64,000 nt of DNA, from assembly GCA_023055355.1 (NCBI GenBank), contig JALJCS010000015.1, positions 20,263,516-20,327,515 of the forward strand, in the 5' to 3' direction. The notes beneath the pieces were generated by a model. That model was not told the origin of the DNA, made no database searches, and saw only the letters and a program-made list of their open reading frames with translations. Shown here piece by piece: positions 21,232 through 33,500 of this stretch (within the stretch, counting starts at the first letter, position 1; each line of letters starts with the position of its first letter). Source of the stretch: Agelaius tricolor (Eukaryota > Chordata > Aves > Passeriformes > Icteridae). The translations under genes and the position numbers were made by a program.

Positions 21232-21390
21232 ACGTGCCCAAGTCAGGGAGGAACGTGCCCAAACCGTGCCCAAACTGTGCCCACACCGTGCCCACACCTT
21301 GCCCAAACCGTGCCCAGGCTTTGCTCCTGCCCTGTCCCACCCGTGTCCCACCCGTGCCCAAGCTGTGCCCAAGCCCCAGAGGAGCCCGGG
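21232..21390. repeat. Tandem GTGCCCAAAC-type repeat
   Basis: About 12 copies of a 10-12 base unit, GTGCCCAAACC with CACACC variants. It becomes irregular after 21310. Confidence 0.75.
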
Positions 21391-22769
21391 CTGTTGGCAG
21401 CCACCCGAGGCTGAGCCACGGGCAGGTGACAAGTGGCACCCAGGGCCGGGTTCTGCTGCCAGCAGGTGGCAGGGCCCTTCTGCAGGTGGGCACCGCGATG
21501 CCAGTCCTCCCTCTTGGGACAAAAAAACCCTCTAAAATAGGATATTTTGAGCGGGAAAAAAGCTGGTGTTGGGGCCTTGGCAGGCCGTGCCAGCGGGCAG
21601 TGGCACCGGGGGCTCAGCACAGCCCCCCAAAATGCCCCCCAGCCACCCCTGAACCCTGAAATCCGGCAGAGGCAGCTCCTGGCTCTTCCCATTGACATTC
21701 CTGCGCCGCCGCCTCCTCTCGCCGCGTCTCTAATAATATCAGGGCAGATTAATTGGCACTAATACAAATGTACACAGCTCCATAAAAAGATGTCACCTCG
21801 CTCACAATGGGGGGAACGGCTGCTCCCGCATTATCTCTGCTCTGCAGGCGTGTAATTCACTCCTCGGGAAAACACGCTGTTTATTCGGCTCCCCTGGAAC
21901 CATCTCCCTGCAAACACCACGGCCTCGGGAAGGGAGCAGGGAGACACCCAGCCCTGCCACTGCTCTGCCACCGTGCTGCTTGTCCCTGTGCAGGGCCACC
22001 CATGGGTGCCCGCAGGGGATGGGGCATTTGGGGACATCCCTGTGTCGGGATCCAGCCCTTGGGTGGTGGTCAAGATTGAGAATTGTCACCCCTGGGGGGG
22101 ATCTAGGTGGCTCTGGGATGGTGCCAGAAAGGGAATTAAAGGGATATTTTTGGCAAGGGATGTGCCAGGGGAAGGACTGCAACCTGTTTCCTTCGCTCCC
22201 CAGGGCAGGGTGGCAGAGCCCACCGGCTCCAGCGAGGCTTTTTGGGGCATTTTTTGGGGGGAAATGCAGCCCCCCGTGGGTGTGACAATGTCCCCTCAAG
22301 ATGCTGCCACCGCTTCTTCCAGCACAAAGAGCCAGGGACAGCCTCCATCCCTCTGCTGCCTCACAGGGAGAGGAAATTTGGGCATCTCATCAGTGTTCGC
22401 TCCCCCCCAGCCCCTCAAACCCGCGCAATTAACAATGCTGTGTTTAATTAAACGCTTGTCTAATTATCTCGGTGTAAGCAAACACGCCAGGTGAGTACCA
22501 CGGGGGAGCTCCGTGGATGTGCCAGAGGAACCGGCTGGATCTGCCGTGCCCCCAGCCCCTAAATCCCCACAGCCCAGCCAGGGGGAGCCCAGGGACCCCC
22601 AAAAGGGCCGGGCTGGATTGAGGGGTCCCCTCAGCAGCCCCTGCTGGAGGCAGAACCAGCACGGCTGGCATGGAGCAGAGCCCAGTGCGGGCTCCCTGGG
22701 CCGGGCCCAGCAAAGCCAGGCTGGGAGGGAGGGAGGGGAGAGGCTCCACAAGCAGAGCTGCTCCCCGAG

Positions 22770-22962
22770 GGGATGGGATGGTCTGCAGGGATGGTCTGCA
22801 GGGGATGGTCTCCAGGGATGGTTTCTGGGGATGGTCTGCAGGGGTGGTCTCCAGGGATGGTCTCCAGGGATGGTCTGCAGGGGTGGTCTCCAGGGATGGT
22901 CTCCAGGGATGGTCTGCAGGGATGCTCTCCAGGGATGGTCTCCAGGGATGGTCTCCAGGAAG
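22770..22962. repeat. Minisatellite, unit 13-14 bp
   Basis: About 14 copies of GGGATGGTCTCCA or GGGATGGTCTGCA. The TCC and TGC forms alternate in places, suggesting that dimers were duplicated. Confidence 0.85.
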
Positions 22963-24059
22963 GCGGCGATTCGAGGCCATTTGAGGTGAAAGGCACCGCC
23001 AGGATGGTTTTGGGGGGTGGTCAGCCAGAGAGCCTCGTCCTCAGCAGCATCTCCCTCCTTCCATTGGGTTGTTTTGTTTTTTTTTTCTCCCCTGGATCTC
23101 TTCTTAATTCCTAACTTAATTTCTTTTGACATCCTCATTGCCGGTTTGACCTCTTTACTGGAATCATGCGCTGCTTAAAACTCATTATCCCACCATTGAA
23201 ACAGGAAGTTAATTAAAAACCCTTTAAAAAAAGAAAAAGAAAAGGGGGGAAAAAAGCACATCCCATGTCCGGGGATAGATGGAGAAGGGATATGACCGAG
23301 CTGTGCCGTGTCCCCACAGCCCACCAGCCCTCTCCATTGATCCATCATTATTTGGGGATCACCAGCCATCACCCCTGGCAATGATCCAAAAACTCCATCC
23401 TTATTTGGGGACCACCAGCCATCACCACCAAATCCCCCCGATCCAAGGTCAGCCATGGCAAGGTCCAGTTTGGGAGAAATTGTTGTTTTTCACTGGACAA
23501 TATTCCCATTGTGGATTCAAAATCTATGTGGCTCCTGTTTAACCCACATTTCGCCCCAAAATTTCTTCATACTCAGAGGTCACCTGGCTGGGATGATGCC
23601 AAGGGGGGGACCCCAGGACACCTACACCACCTCTGGGTGTCCTGGGGTGTCCCCCACCCTGAGCCAGGGTCATGGGAGTCACAGTGGGAGGTTTTGGACC
23701 ATTCATCTGGAAATGAGAGGGGTTCCAAGGGATCCAAAAGAGCCCCTGGGGACCCCACAGAAGGTTTGGGGGGCCCCATAAGAGTCTTTGAGGATCTGTG
23801 AAAGGTGAATTGGGATTCAGTGATGGCACTGAGGTTCCAGCAGGGGGATTTGCTGTGGGTGTAGGACCTTCCAGAGAGTCACAAGGGATCCCAGAGGGAA
23901 ATTTGGGGAACACAAAGAAGGATGGGAGACCCCAAAGGGGAATTTCGGGATGCTGGGGATGGGTCGTGGAACCCAAAAGGGGGGGTCCGACCTAACGGGG
24001 TGGGGCCAGACCCAAAGCAGGGGCTGGAGCCTCACGGGGCACCCATAGCGGGGCTGGGA

Positions 24060-24482
24060 CACCTTTGGGACCCTCGGGGGACCGCGGGGGGAGCGCGCAC
24101 GGAGCCCCCGCAGGGAGCGCGCCCCGAGACCACGCCCCCTCTGCCGTTAGCCCCCGCCCCGCCGCGCGCGCCATCCGGTGGGCGTGGCCGGCGGGGGGCG
24201 GGGGCCTATGGGCGGCCGCGGCGGCGGCGCTGGCCCCGCCCCCCGGAGCGCTCCGCGGGTTTGATCCGGCGCGGCGCCCATTGAGAAAATCCCGCGGCGG
24301 CGGCGGCGGCGGCTTCGCTCCGCCGAGCACGGCCCGGCCCCGGCCCCGGCCCGGCCCCGGCCCCGGCCCGGCCCCGCGGGCGGGCGGGCGGGCATGCGAG
24401 CAGCCGGGGGCCCGCCCGCCGCCACCCACCTGCCGCCCGCCCAGCCGCCAGCCGGGGCGCCGGGCTCGCCCCTCGCCGAGCG
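24060..24482 (+). promoter_or_regulatory. ZFPM1: ZFPM1 CpG-island promoter and 5' UTR
   Basis: The region is very GC- and CpG-rich, has no TATA box, and leads directly into the ZFPM1 start at 24483. It contains a GCCAATG-type CCAAT match on the minus strand at about 24278-24283 and a GGCCCC-rich block at 24331-24392 that could form G-quadruplexes. The start site of transcription cannot be fixed from sequence; the island continues to about 24900 in intron 1. Confidence 0.75.
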
Positions 24483-24522
24483 ATGTCCAGGAGGAAACAG
24501 AGCAACCCCCGGCAGATCAAAC
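24483..24522 (+). CDS. ZFPM1: ZFPM1 coding exon 1
   Basis: Encodes [13 protein letters not shown] plus the first base of an Arg codon. This is the FOG repression motif, identical to the human N-terminus as I know it. A strong GTGAGT donor follows at 24523. Exon phase 1. Confidence 0.95.
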
Positions 24523-27500
24523 GTGAGTCGCCGCTACCGGCACCCCTTCCGTCGTTCCCTGCTGGACCCACCGCACCCACTCCCCCTCCCGGCTTATCTT
24601 TTTGCACCACCCCTTCGGCGGCAGCGCTCCCGCACCCCTTCCCCCGGTCCCCCCGGTACTCTCGGGACACACCCGGGACCCCTCCGGGACGGCCGCCGTG
24701 GGTGCCCGTTCCCGCTACCGACCGCTCGCCTGCCTCGGTCTCTGTCCCCGCCGCTCCCCCCTCCCTCCTGCGCCGCCTCCCCCCCGCCAGCGCGGTGGCT
24801 CCGGTACCGGCTCCCGATGGGGGCCCCGATAAGGCTTTAAAATATTCCGTTCTGCAAGTCCCGTCCTGATAACATCGCTCTGTCGGGACGGCCTGAAATT
24901 GTGATCTTATCTCCCCCGCCTGCCTCCCATCCAGCGCCGGCGGCCAGGGCCGGGGGCTCCCCGAACCCCCCCGGGGCTCCCGATGGCCGCCGGGCCACCC
25001 CAGCCCTGCCGAGGGCTCCTCACCCCGGCTGCGGGCCGCTCACCCTGCCAGGGGCTCCCCATCCACCCTGGGGTACCCCAGCCCCGCCGGGGGCTCCTCA
25101 CCGTGGGGACAGCGCCCTGACCCTGCCGGGGACCCCTATTTGCCTGGGCGCTGCTGGATCCGCCGTGCCACCGTCCCCGTGGTCCCCATGTGCCATCCTC
25201 CCCACCGGGCACGCTGTCCTTGGCCCCCCAGGTCCCGCTCTGCATCCCAGCCCAGGTGGGACGTGGCCATGAGGAAGCGCCGCAGGATCCCTCGGGGCTT
25301 TGGGCACATCCCTGTCCCTCCCTGGGCACATCCCTGTCCCTCCCTGGGCAATGGTGGTTCCCGAGGGTTTCCATCGGCCGGGCTCTTGTTTTGCTCCAGC
25401 GAGGATGCACCAGCAGAGCAGAGAAATCCTGCAAAGTGCTGGAAGTTTTTTTGGTGCCGGGCTCAGCTTGGCTTTTCTCCTTCCTCTCCGGTGTGTGTGT
25501 GTGTTTTTTTTCTTTCCCCCTCGAGTCGATGGAAGCTGGTGATAAGAGGGAGATGGGAGGATAGGGAAGGCTGGCCACCATGTGATAATCTACCTTTATC
25601 TTTCTCCTGAAATAATTGCAAGGCTGAGTTGCACCTACCTGTTTCCCTGCCTGGGGTGATTGCTGTGGTGATAACGCTTAGCTAGACTTTTACCCGGGGA
25701 GAGTTAAAAATAGTCCCAGCTGCCTCCTTTCTTTTTTTTTTTTTTTCTTCTTTTTTTTTTTTTTTTTTCCGGGATACTTTTCTCCTTTGGCTTTCTCCAA
25801 CTTCCGCGGCTTTATTTCGGCAAAAAGCCCTGCCTGGGTGACTGCAGCTCGCTCAGCCGGGAGCGTTCGGAGCGGTGGCGCTGGGAGCCCCTGCGGGATG
25901 CCCGCTCCCAGCGCCCACCAGCGCGGACTTTGCGGGGCAAACTGGGGCAGGACGAGGCCGTGGCAGCTCGGCCGGGCGGCGGCGGCGGCTCCTCGTATCT
26001 CCTTCCTCTGCTGCTTTTCTGCAGAGATGTGAAGAAATGATAAAGTGGGAGGCTGATCTCAGGCCGCCGGCGATGGCCAAAAGTGATTAAAAGCTGAGAG
26101 CTTGGAAGCCTTCCTGTATGTGTCAACATGAAAACAGTCATTAGACGCGGCGAGCGCGGCGAGAGCGCCCTGCCGCTGCTCCATCAGGGAAGGTATGCAT
26201 GAATCAGGGCTCCGGTAACCAGACTCCTCTCATGTACAGACCGGACCTGTTTCCACAAAGTCTATCCTCCTTATCATCTCGGCTGGAGCATTAAAAACCT
26301 CCTCCAGATTGGTATCTGCTGATTTTATTTTCCTGGGTGACGCGATGTTCTCGCTCTGGCTTCGCCTTCTCTTGTGGGGTTGGGGTTTTGTTGTTTTTTT
26401 TTGAAGCCCGATGCGAGGCGCAGATTAAGGCTCGCGGGGAGATCGCCGGGAGAGCGGGCGATCGCCAGCAGAGATAAGACAAAGATCAGACACCGGACTA
26501 TATTTAACCGGCTGCTTTAACCTTCCTCTCCTCGGTGCCTTTCCGGGCTGGAGCCGAGCGGGGATGGAGGGGCCGGGGGTGCCGCTCCCTCCGAGCCCCC
26601 CCGGCAGCGGTGGGGAGGCTTTGAAAGCCGATTGCATCGCGATGGTGGCTTTCGATAGCAGAGAAAACACCCCGAGCATCTCTCCCTTTCATTTTTGGGG
26701 GTTCCTGCCCGCAGAGGACAGTTTCTTTCCATCCCTGCCTGTACCACCAACCTCCCTGCAGCTGCTTCTGCCTTATGGGGTGGTTGATTTTTTTTTTTTC
26801 TTTCTTTCTCTTTCTTTTTTTTTTTTTTTTTTTTTTTTTTTTGTGTGTGTCTGTCTTTTGTTCTGCTGGTAGATAGATGTGAGGGGCTGATAGGGAGCAG
26901 GAGCTGATCTCCAACCCAGATAGCCTGTTATATTTATTAACTTCAAACATGGGAGCACGGGCGCCCAGCTGATGAGCGAGGCTCTGGCAGCTGCCGGTGC
27001 TTTCACAGCGCCGGGTCCTGCGATGGGGGAGCTGATAAGCGGGAGATTGATCTCATCGCGCTGATGTGCCTCCCCCTCCCTTGTTCTTTTAATTTTTTTT
27101 TCTTTTTTTTTTTTTTTTTTTTTTTTTGTTCCTAAGCGAGCTGGAAGCGAATGTTTTGTCATAGTTGCAGGGGCCTGTTTGTGGTTATTTTTTTTTTTTA
27201 TGGTGTTTGGTTGGTTTTTTTTTTTCCTTTTCCCTTTTTATTCTGCGCTCAGCTACAGTAGATCTGAGCTCCTGATAAGCGCCAAGCCCCGATCTCCATC
27301 CTGATAGAGATTGCCAGGGCTGATAAGGACCACTTATCTCTCCCCACCAGACCGGAGCAGGATTCGCTACAACAACAAACACAGCAAAGAGGGGCAAAAG
27401 GGCTCCAACAATTTGTTCCACTGCAAATGTGATTAACGCAGGCACTTTAATTATCTGATGGGGGGCAGCTGCATGTGTGTTTTTATTTCTCAAGGTGGTG

Positions 27501-30500
27501 GGGTGGTTTTCCCCCCCTCCACGTGCTCTGTGAAGCGAGCTGGGTTGAGAAGCCGAGCTCTCCCAGCTCCTGTTATCGGCTGCAGATGTTGCATTAGTTT
27601 GATGAGAGCTTTGACTTTTTTTTGATCATTATCTCCCATTCTGCACCGCCGAGCGAACGCCCGGGCTGGGGTGGGGGGGGGGGGGTGAAAACACCGTCAT
27701 ATTTTTGCATGTGGATTTTCTTTAATTGCTAATAGATGGTGTCAGATAAGGAGTGCGATCTGCGCTGTTAAAGCCGCCGTCTCTCGATGGGCTGTGCTGG
27801 GCTCGGGTGGTTTTATTTGGTTTTATTTTTTTCCTTTCCTCCTGCACGCTCGGCTGCTCCCCGGTCCCGCGTGGGCTCGGCGGCGATGCCGGGAAGGGGA
27901 CGGGGGAGCCGGGCGCGGGGTGGCCGTGGGAGAGCCGTCCTTCCCTCCCGGGAGCTTGGAAAATCGCGTTTCTTTTAAAGATGACAGTGGCCAGCCCAGC
28001 GTCTATTTTTAGCGGCGGCGTGGTGAGCCGGTGGCGTGGGATGCTCCCGGCACGCCTCCTGCCTGCTCCTTCCCGCTGCCTTCCCTCCCTCCTGAGTCCG
28101 AGTCCTTCCCTTTCAGGTGACTCTGTTTCAACCTCCTCTGCTTGTTGCCTTTATTTTTTTTTTTTTTTTTTGGCCTGTTTTCCCCTCTGCGCTCTGATGC
28201 AGCTGCACTTTTCCATCCCCGCCACCTCCGTGCCTCAGTTTCCCCATCCGCACCTCCGGGGTGGGGGTGTTTGGGGAGGTGCTACCCTGGGGTGCTCCAT
28301 GGGGTGGGTTGGGTTTGCTCCCGGGATGAGCCGGGTGCCAACAGGGCCTCCCAGCTCCGCTCCCAACACCGGAATCCTCTGCACATCCCGGGGCTCCCTC
28401 AGCCCCCCTGTACCCCGCTGGTGGCATCCCCAAGGTGGCATCCCCGTGTCCCACATGTCTGTGACACCCACGGGCGCTGCCTGCCTGCCTGCCAGCCCCT
28501 CCCCTCTTGTGCAAACACCCCGGGGCTTTTGCCAGCCCTGGCGCGGTGGCACCGAGCAGCTGGCAGGGCGAGGGTGGCAGAGCCCCGTGGCACCGCTGCC
28601 CCCGCAGTGGCTCGGCCCAGCCCGGCTGTCACCGGCCCCTTGGGATGTGCCCTGGGTGACACTGGGGGCTGCCAGGGCTGGGGAGCATCCCATGCGTGGG
28701 ATAGAGGAGTGACCCGTGAGGTATCAGTGGGATACTGGTGGAATATCAGTGGATCAGTGGGATACTGGTGGGATGCACCCAGCAGAGCCCACCCCGGGGA
28801 GTTCTCCCAGCCATCCCCAGGTGTTTCCCACATTCCTGCCCAGTGGAGGGTCTGCCCCAGCCTCGGGTGATGCTGGAAGAAGTTTCCCTCCTCTTGCACA
28901 GCCAGGTGTGAGCATCCCTGCAGGCCCCAGCTGCAGAGAAGGTTGGCAGCTGGTGGCCAAGGGGACAGCTGGGAGCAGGAAATGCATTCACCATGGATAA
29001 TGGAGGAATGGCACTGCTGGCCAGTGCCACCACCCCGTGCCCTGCCAGCCGTGGCACACTGCATCCCTCAATGCCAGGGAACCCCGTGAGCCCTGTTGGG
29101 GCTGTGCTAGGGGTGCATCCCAGGATGGCTCCTCCTGGCCACCCCCAGGAGAGGAGGATGAGGGGGATGCTGAGGGAGCCAGGGCTGGATCCAGGCTGGC
29201 CATGGCCAAACCAGTTCTGCCGAGGGCCCAGCGAGGGAGGTGAGGGAGGCTCTGCCAGCAGCTCCTTCCAGGGCCGTGGGCGCTGGGGCTGGGTTGGTTT
29301 TGTGTCTGCTGCAGCTCCTTCCACCTCCTGAGCCCCCAGGGGACACCCCCACACCATCCCCAGCATGGGCACAGAGCCACAGCAATGGACTGTCCCTGGC
29401 AGCCTGGGGAAGCCACCTCCAGCCGGGATTTACACCTCGGGATCCCAATGGCGAGGTTGGGCAAGGTCTTATTTTCCACGGTGAATCACGAGGCCACCTA
29501 GCAAGCTGCAGCTTCCCCTTTGGCCAAGTTGTGATGTGGCCAGCTCAGCAATCAGCACTGGGGAGGAAAGCAATCCTTTCCCCACGGGTGTTGCAGGAAT
29601 TGTGCAAGGAGGCAGCGCCACGGCACTGGTGATCCCAGGTTCCTGGAGAGGGGCATCACCCCTGGCATCACCCCAAAGGCGGCATCACTCTGTCCACATC
29701 CACCCTGGGACAGGAATCTCCATGCCATGGGACATTCCCAGCCCTGAGGGGACACCCACATCCCTGGGAAAGGAAAGGACAACGCTGTCCAAAGTGGGAG
29801 CAGCAGGGCTGGGGATGCAGCTGCTGGGCCCTGCGTGGTGCTGGTGGATTTGGGGTCAAACGCAGCCGTGCTGGCCGAAGGAAGAGGATGTTTTGAGGAT
29901 GTTTTCCATCCGTCCTGCTGCAAAAAAACCCATGATCCGCCTTGGAAAACACTGGATGGGGCGTTGCTGTGGAGGGAAAACCAGCCCAGGGCTTCCACAT
30001 GGGCACAGCCAGGGCTGAGAGCTGATGATGCCCGGGGAGAAGGATGTGGGCAACCGGCAGGAGCGAGGAACCTGGAGCTCCTTGGAATTTAGCACTGGAG
30101 AAGATGAATTGGAAAAGGCCTCTGTGCCAGCCCTGCACCACACTCCACCTCTGCTCCCTGCTGAGGACGTGGATTTTTCTTCCCGTGGGGCCAAGAAATC
30201 AGCTCCCCCACTTTGGAGAAGAGCAGGAATGGGAGCAGCAGGCCAATATCTCCCTTTTTTTTCTGCACCACATCCCATGACTGCTTTTGCTGCCTGACTC
30301 AGGGCTTTTGGCCGCTCCAGCTTGGCCAGGCTGTGTCCTGCTGCTCCCTTTATCAGGAAAGTTCAAGTGTTTCGGGGTAATACAGTTCCCTCTTCCGATG
30401 GCTGCCCGGTAAAGGCTCCACATTGTTCCTGCAGCAACATGTTTTTTTGGAAGGGCTGAAATGCTGAAAGGAATGCAACTGCTGACCTTGGGCTGCAGTG

Positions 30501-33500
30501 GGGTTAAGGAGTGTGTGCCTATGAGTCACTCCAGATAAGAGCCTTCCACGGCTTTTTTCCTCCAAAATAATTCTTTATCTCCTCTTTCTCACATCAACAT
30601 ATTTTCTTGACATCTCCCCTTCGATAGCGCGTGGAGGAAATGTGCTCCTCGGGTTTGTCCATCTGATGAAATGTGGATCCATTGTTTTCCCTCGGCCTTG
30701 GCCAGCTGGGAGCCTGACCCCAGGATTTGGGGATGTGCCTCCCTGTCAGTGCCAGGGCTTGGGGATGCTCGGTGGGGTCAGGGTCCCAGAGCTTTGGGAG
30801 TGCTCAGTAAGGTCATGGCTGGAAGATTTTGGGGTCAGTGCATGGGGTTTTGGGATGTTTAATGGGGTCAGTGCCTGGAGCTTTGGCAGTATTTAGGATG
30901 AGTCCCTGTGTTTTTGGGGCTACTTGGTGGGGTCAGTGCCTGGAGATTTTTGGGATGTTCAATTAGGTTAGTGCCTGGAGCTTTGGCAGTATTTAGGATT
31001 TTTGGGAATGCTTGATGGGGTCAGTGCCTGGAGATTTTTGGGATGTTCAATGGGGTCAGTGCCTGGAGCTTTGGGAATATTTAGGAATGGTGCCTGCAGT
31101 TTTGGGAAAGCAAACCCAGGGTTTGGGGATGTTTGATGGGGTCAGTACCCCTTGCTTTAGGGATAGGCTTTGGGGTCGGTGCCCAGGATTTTGGGAATAT
31201 TTGGCACCCTGGACTTTGGGAATTCCCCACAGATTCAGTGCCTGGGGCTTTAAGGATGCGCCTTGGGCTGAGTGCCCAGGAATTTATGGATGCTTGAAGG
31301 AGTTTGGGGCTGCACCTTAAGGCTGTGCCTGAGCCTTTGGGGGGATGCTCAGCAGGGTCAGTCCCTGTAGCTTCGGGAATGTGCCTTGGGATGGTACCCA
31401 GGATATTGTGTGGAGCGAGATAAGAGCAAAAAACAACTTGATGCTTGATGAGATTGGTGCCTGCAGTTTTGGGGATGGTTCTCTGGGTCAGTGCCTGGGG
31501 TTTGGGGATGTGCCCTGGGATGGTACCCAGGGTTTTGGGATGCTTGATGAGATTGGTGCCTGCGGTTTTGGGGATGCTTCTCTGGGTCAGTGCCTGGGGT
31601 TTGAGGATGTGCCTTAGGGTTGATACCGAGAGCTTTGTGATGCTGGAGGAGTCAGTCCCCGGGGCTTTGCAGATGTTCCTCCAGAGCTTTGGGAATGTGA
31701 GACCGGGAGCAGAGCATCCCCAGCCCGGCAGGGCACGGCGGGGAGGAAAAGCCGCTCTTCCCTCCCCTCCCTGCTCCGCCGGGAAGTTTGGCCGCTCTCT
31801 CTCTCTCTCTCTCTCTCTTCTCCGTCTCCCAGCCGAGGCCTCTCATGCTACTCGCAGCTCCTATGATAATGCGGAAAGTTGAACTGGCCCCATTACTGCG
31901 CTGCGATGGTTGCGGCGATAAGGGCGCGATAATGGCAGCGATAGCGGCAGCTCGGTAGCCAATGGCTCCGCCGCTCCTCCCATTAACATTCCCCACCACG
32001 GCCGGGCTCGGAGCTGCCTATCTGCTCTCCATTTCCACTCCTCCGCTAGATAAGAATGGAAATACTGACTTCATAGCTCACTGATTAAAGTGTCTGGATT
32101 TCTTGATAATACACAGATAAATTATGTTTTTCAAAAAGAAGGTAGGGAAGGGAGTGCGAGGGGAGGGAAAAACCTCCAGTCCATTTTTATTTTATTTTTT
32201 TTTTCCTTCCTTCCCTCTTTCTGGCCGTGCCCTGGGAGTTGGGATTTTGCTGCTCCAAAACGCCCTTCCCAGCTGGAAGGCAGAGAGAGCCCTGTGAGGT
32301 GCCCTAAGGAATGGGGGGAATAAGGATTTTTGGGAGCCTCGTGGGTGGGGTGTAGGGCAGCCCTGTGCTGGGATGGAGATGCTGTTCCTGCACCCAGGGA
32401 TCTGCTCCTAGCACGGGCAGGGCTTTGCCAGCGGTGCCACATGGCCGGGATCCTGGTGGTGGCTGGGCCATCTCAGGTGGGATCTGTCCCCAAGCTGGCA
32501 GCGCCAGGGGTGCTCGGGAAGCATCTCCATTTCTGTGTCCACCTCCCTGCTGCTGCTGCAGGATGCTGCCCTGGATACTTCGGAGCAGCCTCATCCCTCT
32601 GCCCCATCCACACTCAACTCCTTGGCTTTCCTCACTCATCCCCACTGGAGCAAGCAGAGCTTCCAGACTCCTTAGATTGGAGAAGGTATTGACCACGAGC
32701 CTCTGAGTTTGTTTCATCTAAACATAAAACTAAAGAGCAAACAGTATAAAGTTCATTTTTTAATGTGCTGCCCCATTCCAGTTGGGCTGCTCTCTTTATT
32801 TTTTTTAGGGGAACTGTGATAAAAAGCAGAGATAAAGCCAGGACTGTTTTGTGTAGGAGTCGGTATCTGCGTTATCTATCTCCCTTTTTCACTCTCCGGG
32901 CAGCTCTGTTGTTTTTCGCTCTTATCTCGCTCCACCAAAATGCCAAGAACAGGAAAAAAAAAAAATTAGAAAAAAGAAAGAGAGAGAGAGGCAGCACAGG
33001 CACGTTTGCACGGAGAGAACTCGGTGTCCACAGAGCCGGGCAGGAGAAGGGCCTGGAGCTGGAGGAAGAAGAGGGTTGGGGTGCTGGGAAGGATTTTGGG
33101 AGCAGCGCTGTCCCAGGGATCTCCGTGTGCCAGGTTTGGTGCCAGCTGCTCTCAGCTGGGCCACCCAACCTGGCTGTGCCCTCCGAGGTCCTTCCCTGCC
33201 CCTGGAGCCCCCCTGGTTCCTGCTGGTTGCCCTGGAGTGCTCCAGGATGGCTCTGGGAGCTGGGATCGGGCATCCTGTGGGACTGGGAGCAGCAGGGACA
33301 TCCCAGCCAGAGCATCTTTGCTGAGGTCCTCTTGTCCCCATCCTTGTCCCCATCCCTTGGGCCTTGTTGTCACCCAGGGCTGTCACAGACTGAAAGCCTT
33401 GGGGTGGACACTGAAAACCATCCCTGTTCCCTTTCCATCACGTTTGGAAGCGGGGTGGACCTGGTAGGACCTGGAGCCGCCTCCCACAGGAAGGGGGATG

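Larger units (their letters stand above)
17451..24060. other. Intergenic spacer between ZNF469 and ZFPM1
   Basis: No gene was recognised. It holds the GAT-rich minisatellite (17705-19140), a CR1 fragment (20925-21160), two minisatellites (21232-21390 and 22770-22962), a C run near 20390-20404 and a short 54-bp duplication at 23347-23432. The interval 19350-19560 and about 100 bases around 21700-21790 are AT-richer, non-repetitive and the likeliest to be conserved. By eye I saw no GATAAG motif here, in contrast to the ZFPM1 introns. Confidence 0.65.
24590..27750. promoter_or_regulatory. ZFPM1: Dense GATAAG cluster in proximal ZFPM1 intron 1
   Basis: Six-base GATAAG or CTTATC sites were found by eye at 24593, 24828, 24906, 25541, 26270, 26473, 27034, 27274, 27322, 27333 and 27745, plus further GATA cores (25560, 25584, 25670, 26872, 26889, 26919, 27303). 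Roughly one such six-mer is expected in 3.2 kb of this composition. Four cores lie within 70 bases at 27274-27338. ZFPM1 is a known GATA1 target in mammals, so an intronic enhancer is the natural reading. Confidence 0.5.

Noticed and set aside
24331..24392. GGCCCC repeat as an expansion-type repeat
   Set aside because: It is irregular (CGGCCC and CGGCCCC mixed), short and in a CpG island; nothing shows it is unstable.
27753..28712. Open frame of 319 codons in ZFPM1 intron 1
   Set aside because: GC-rich, no domain, and crosses a T tract coding a Phe run; lies inside an intron with many overlapping frames on both strands.
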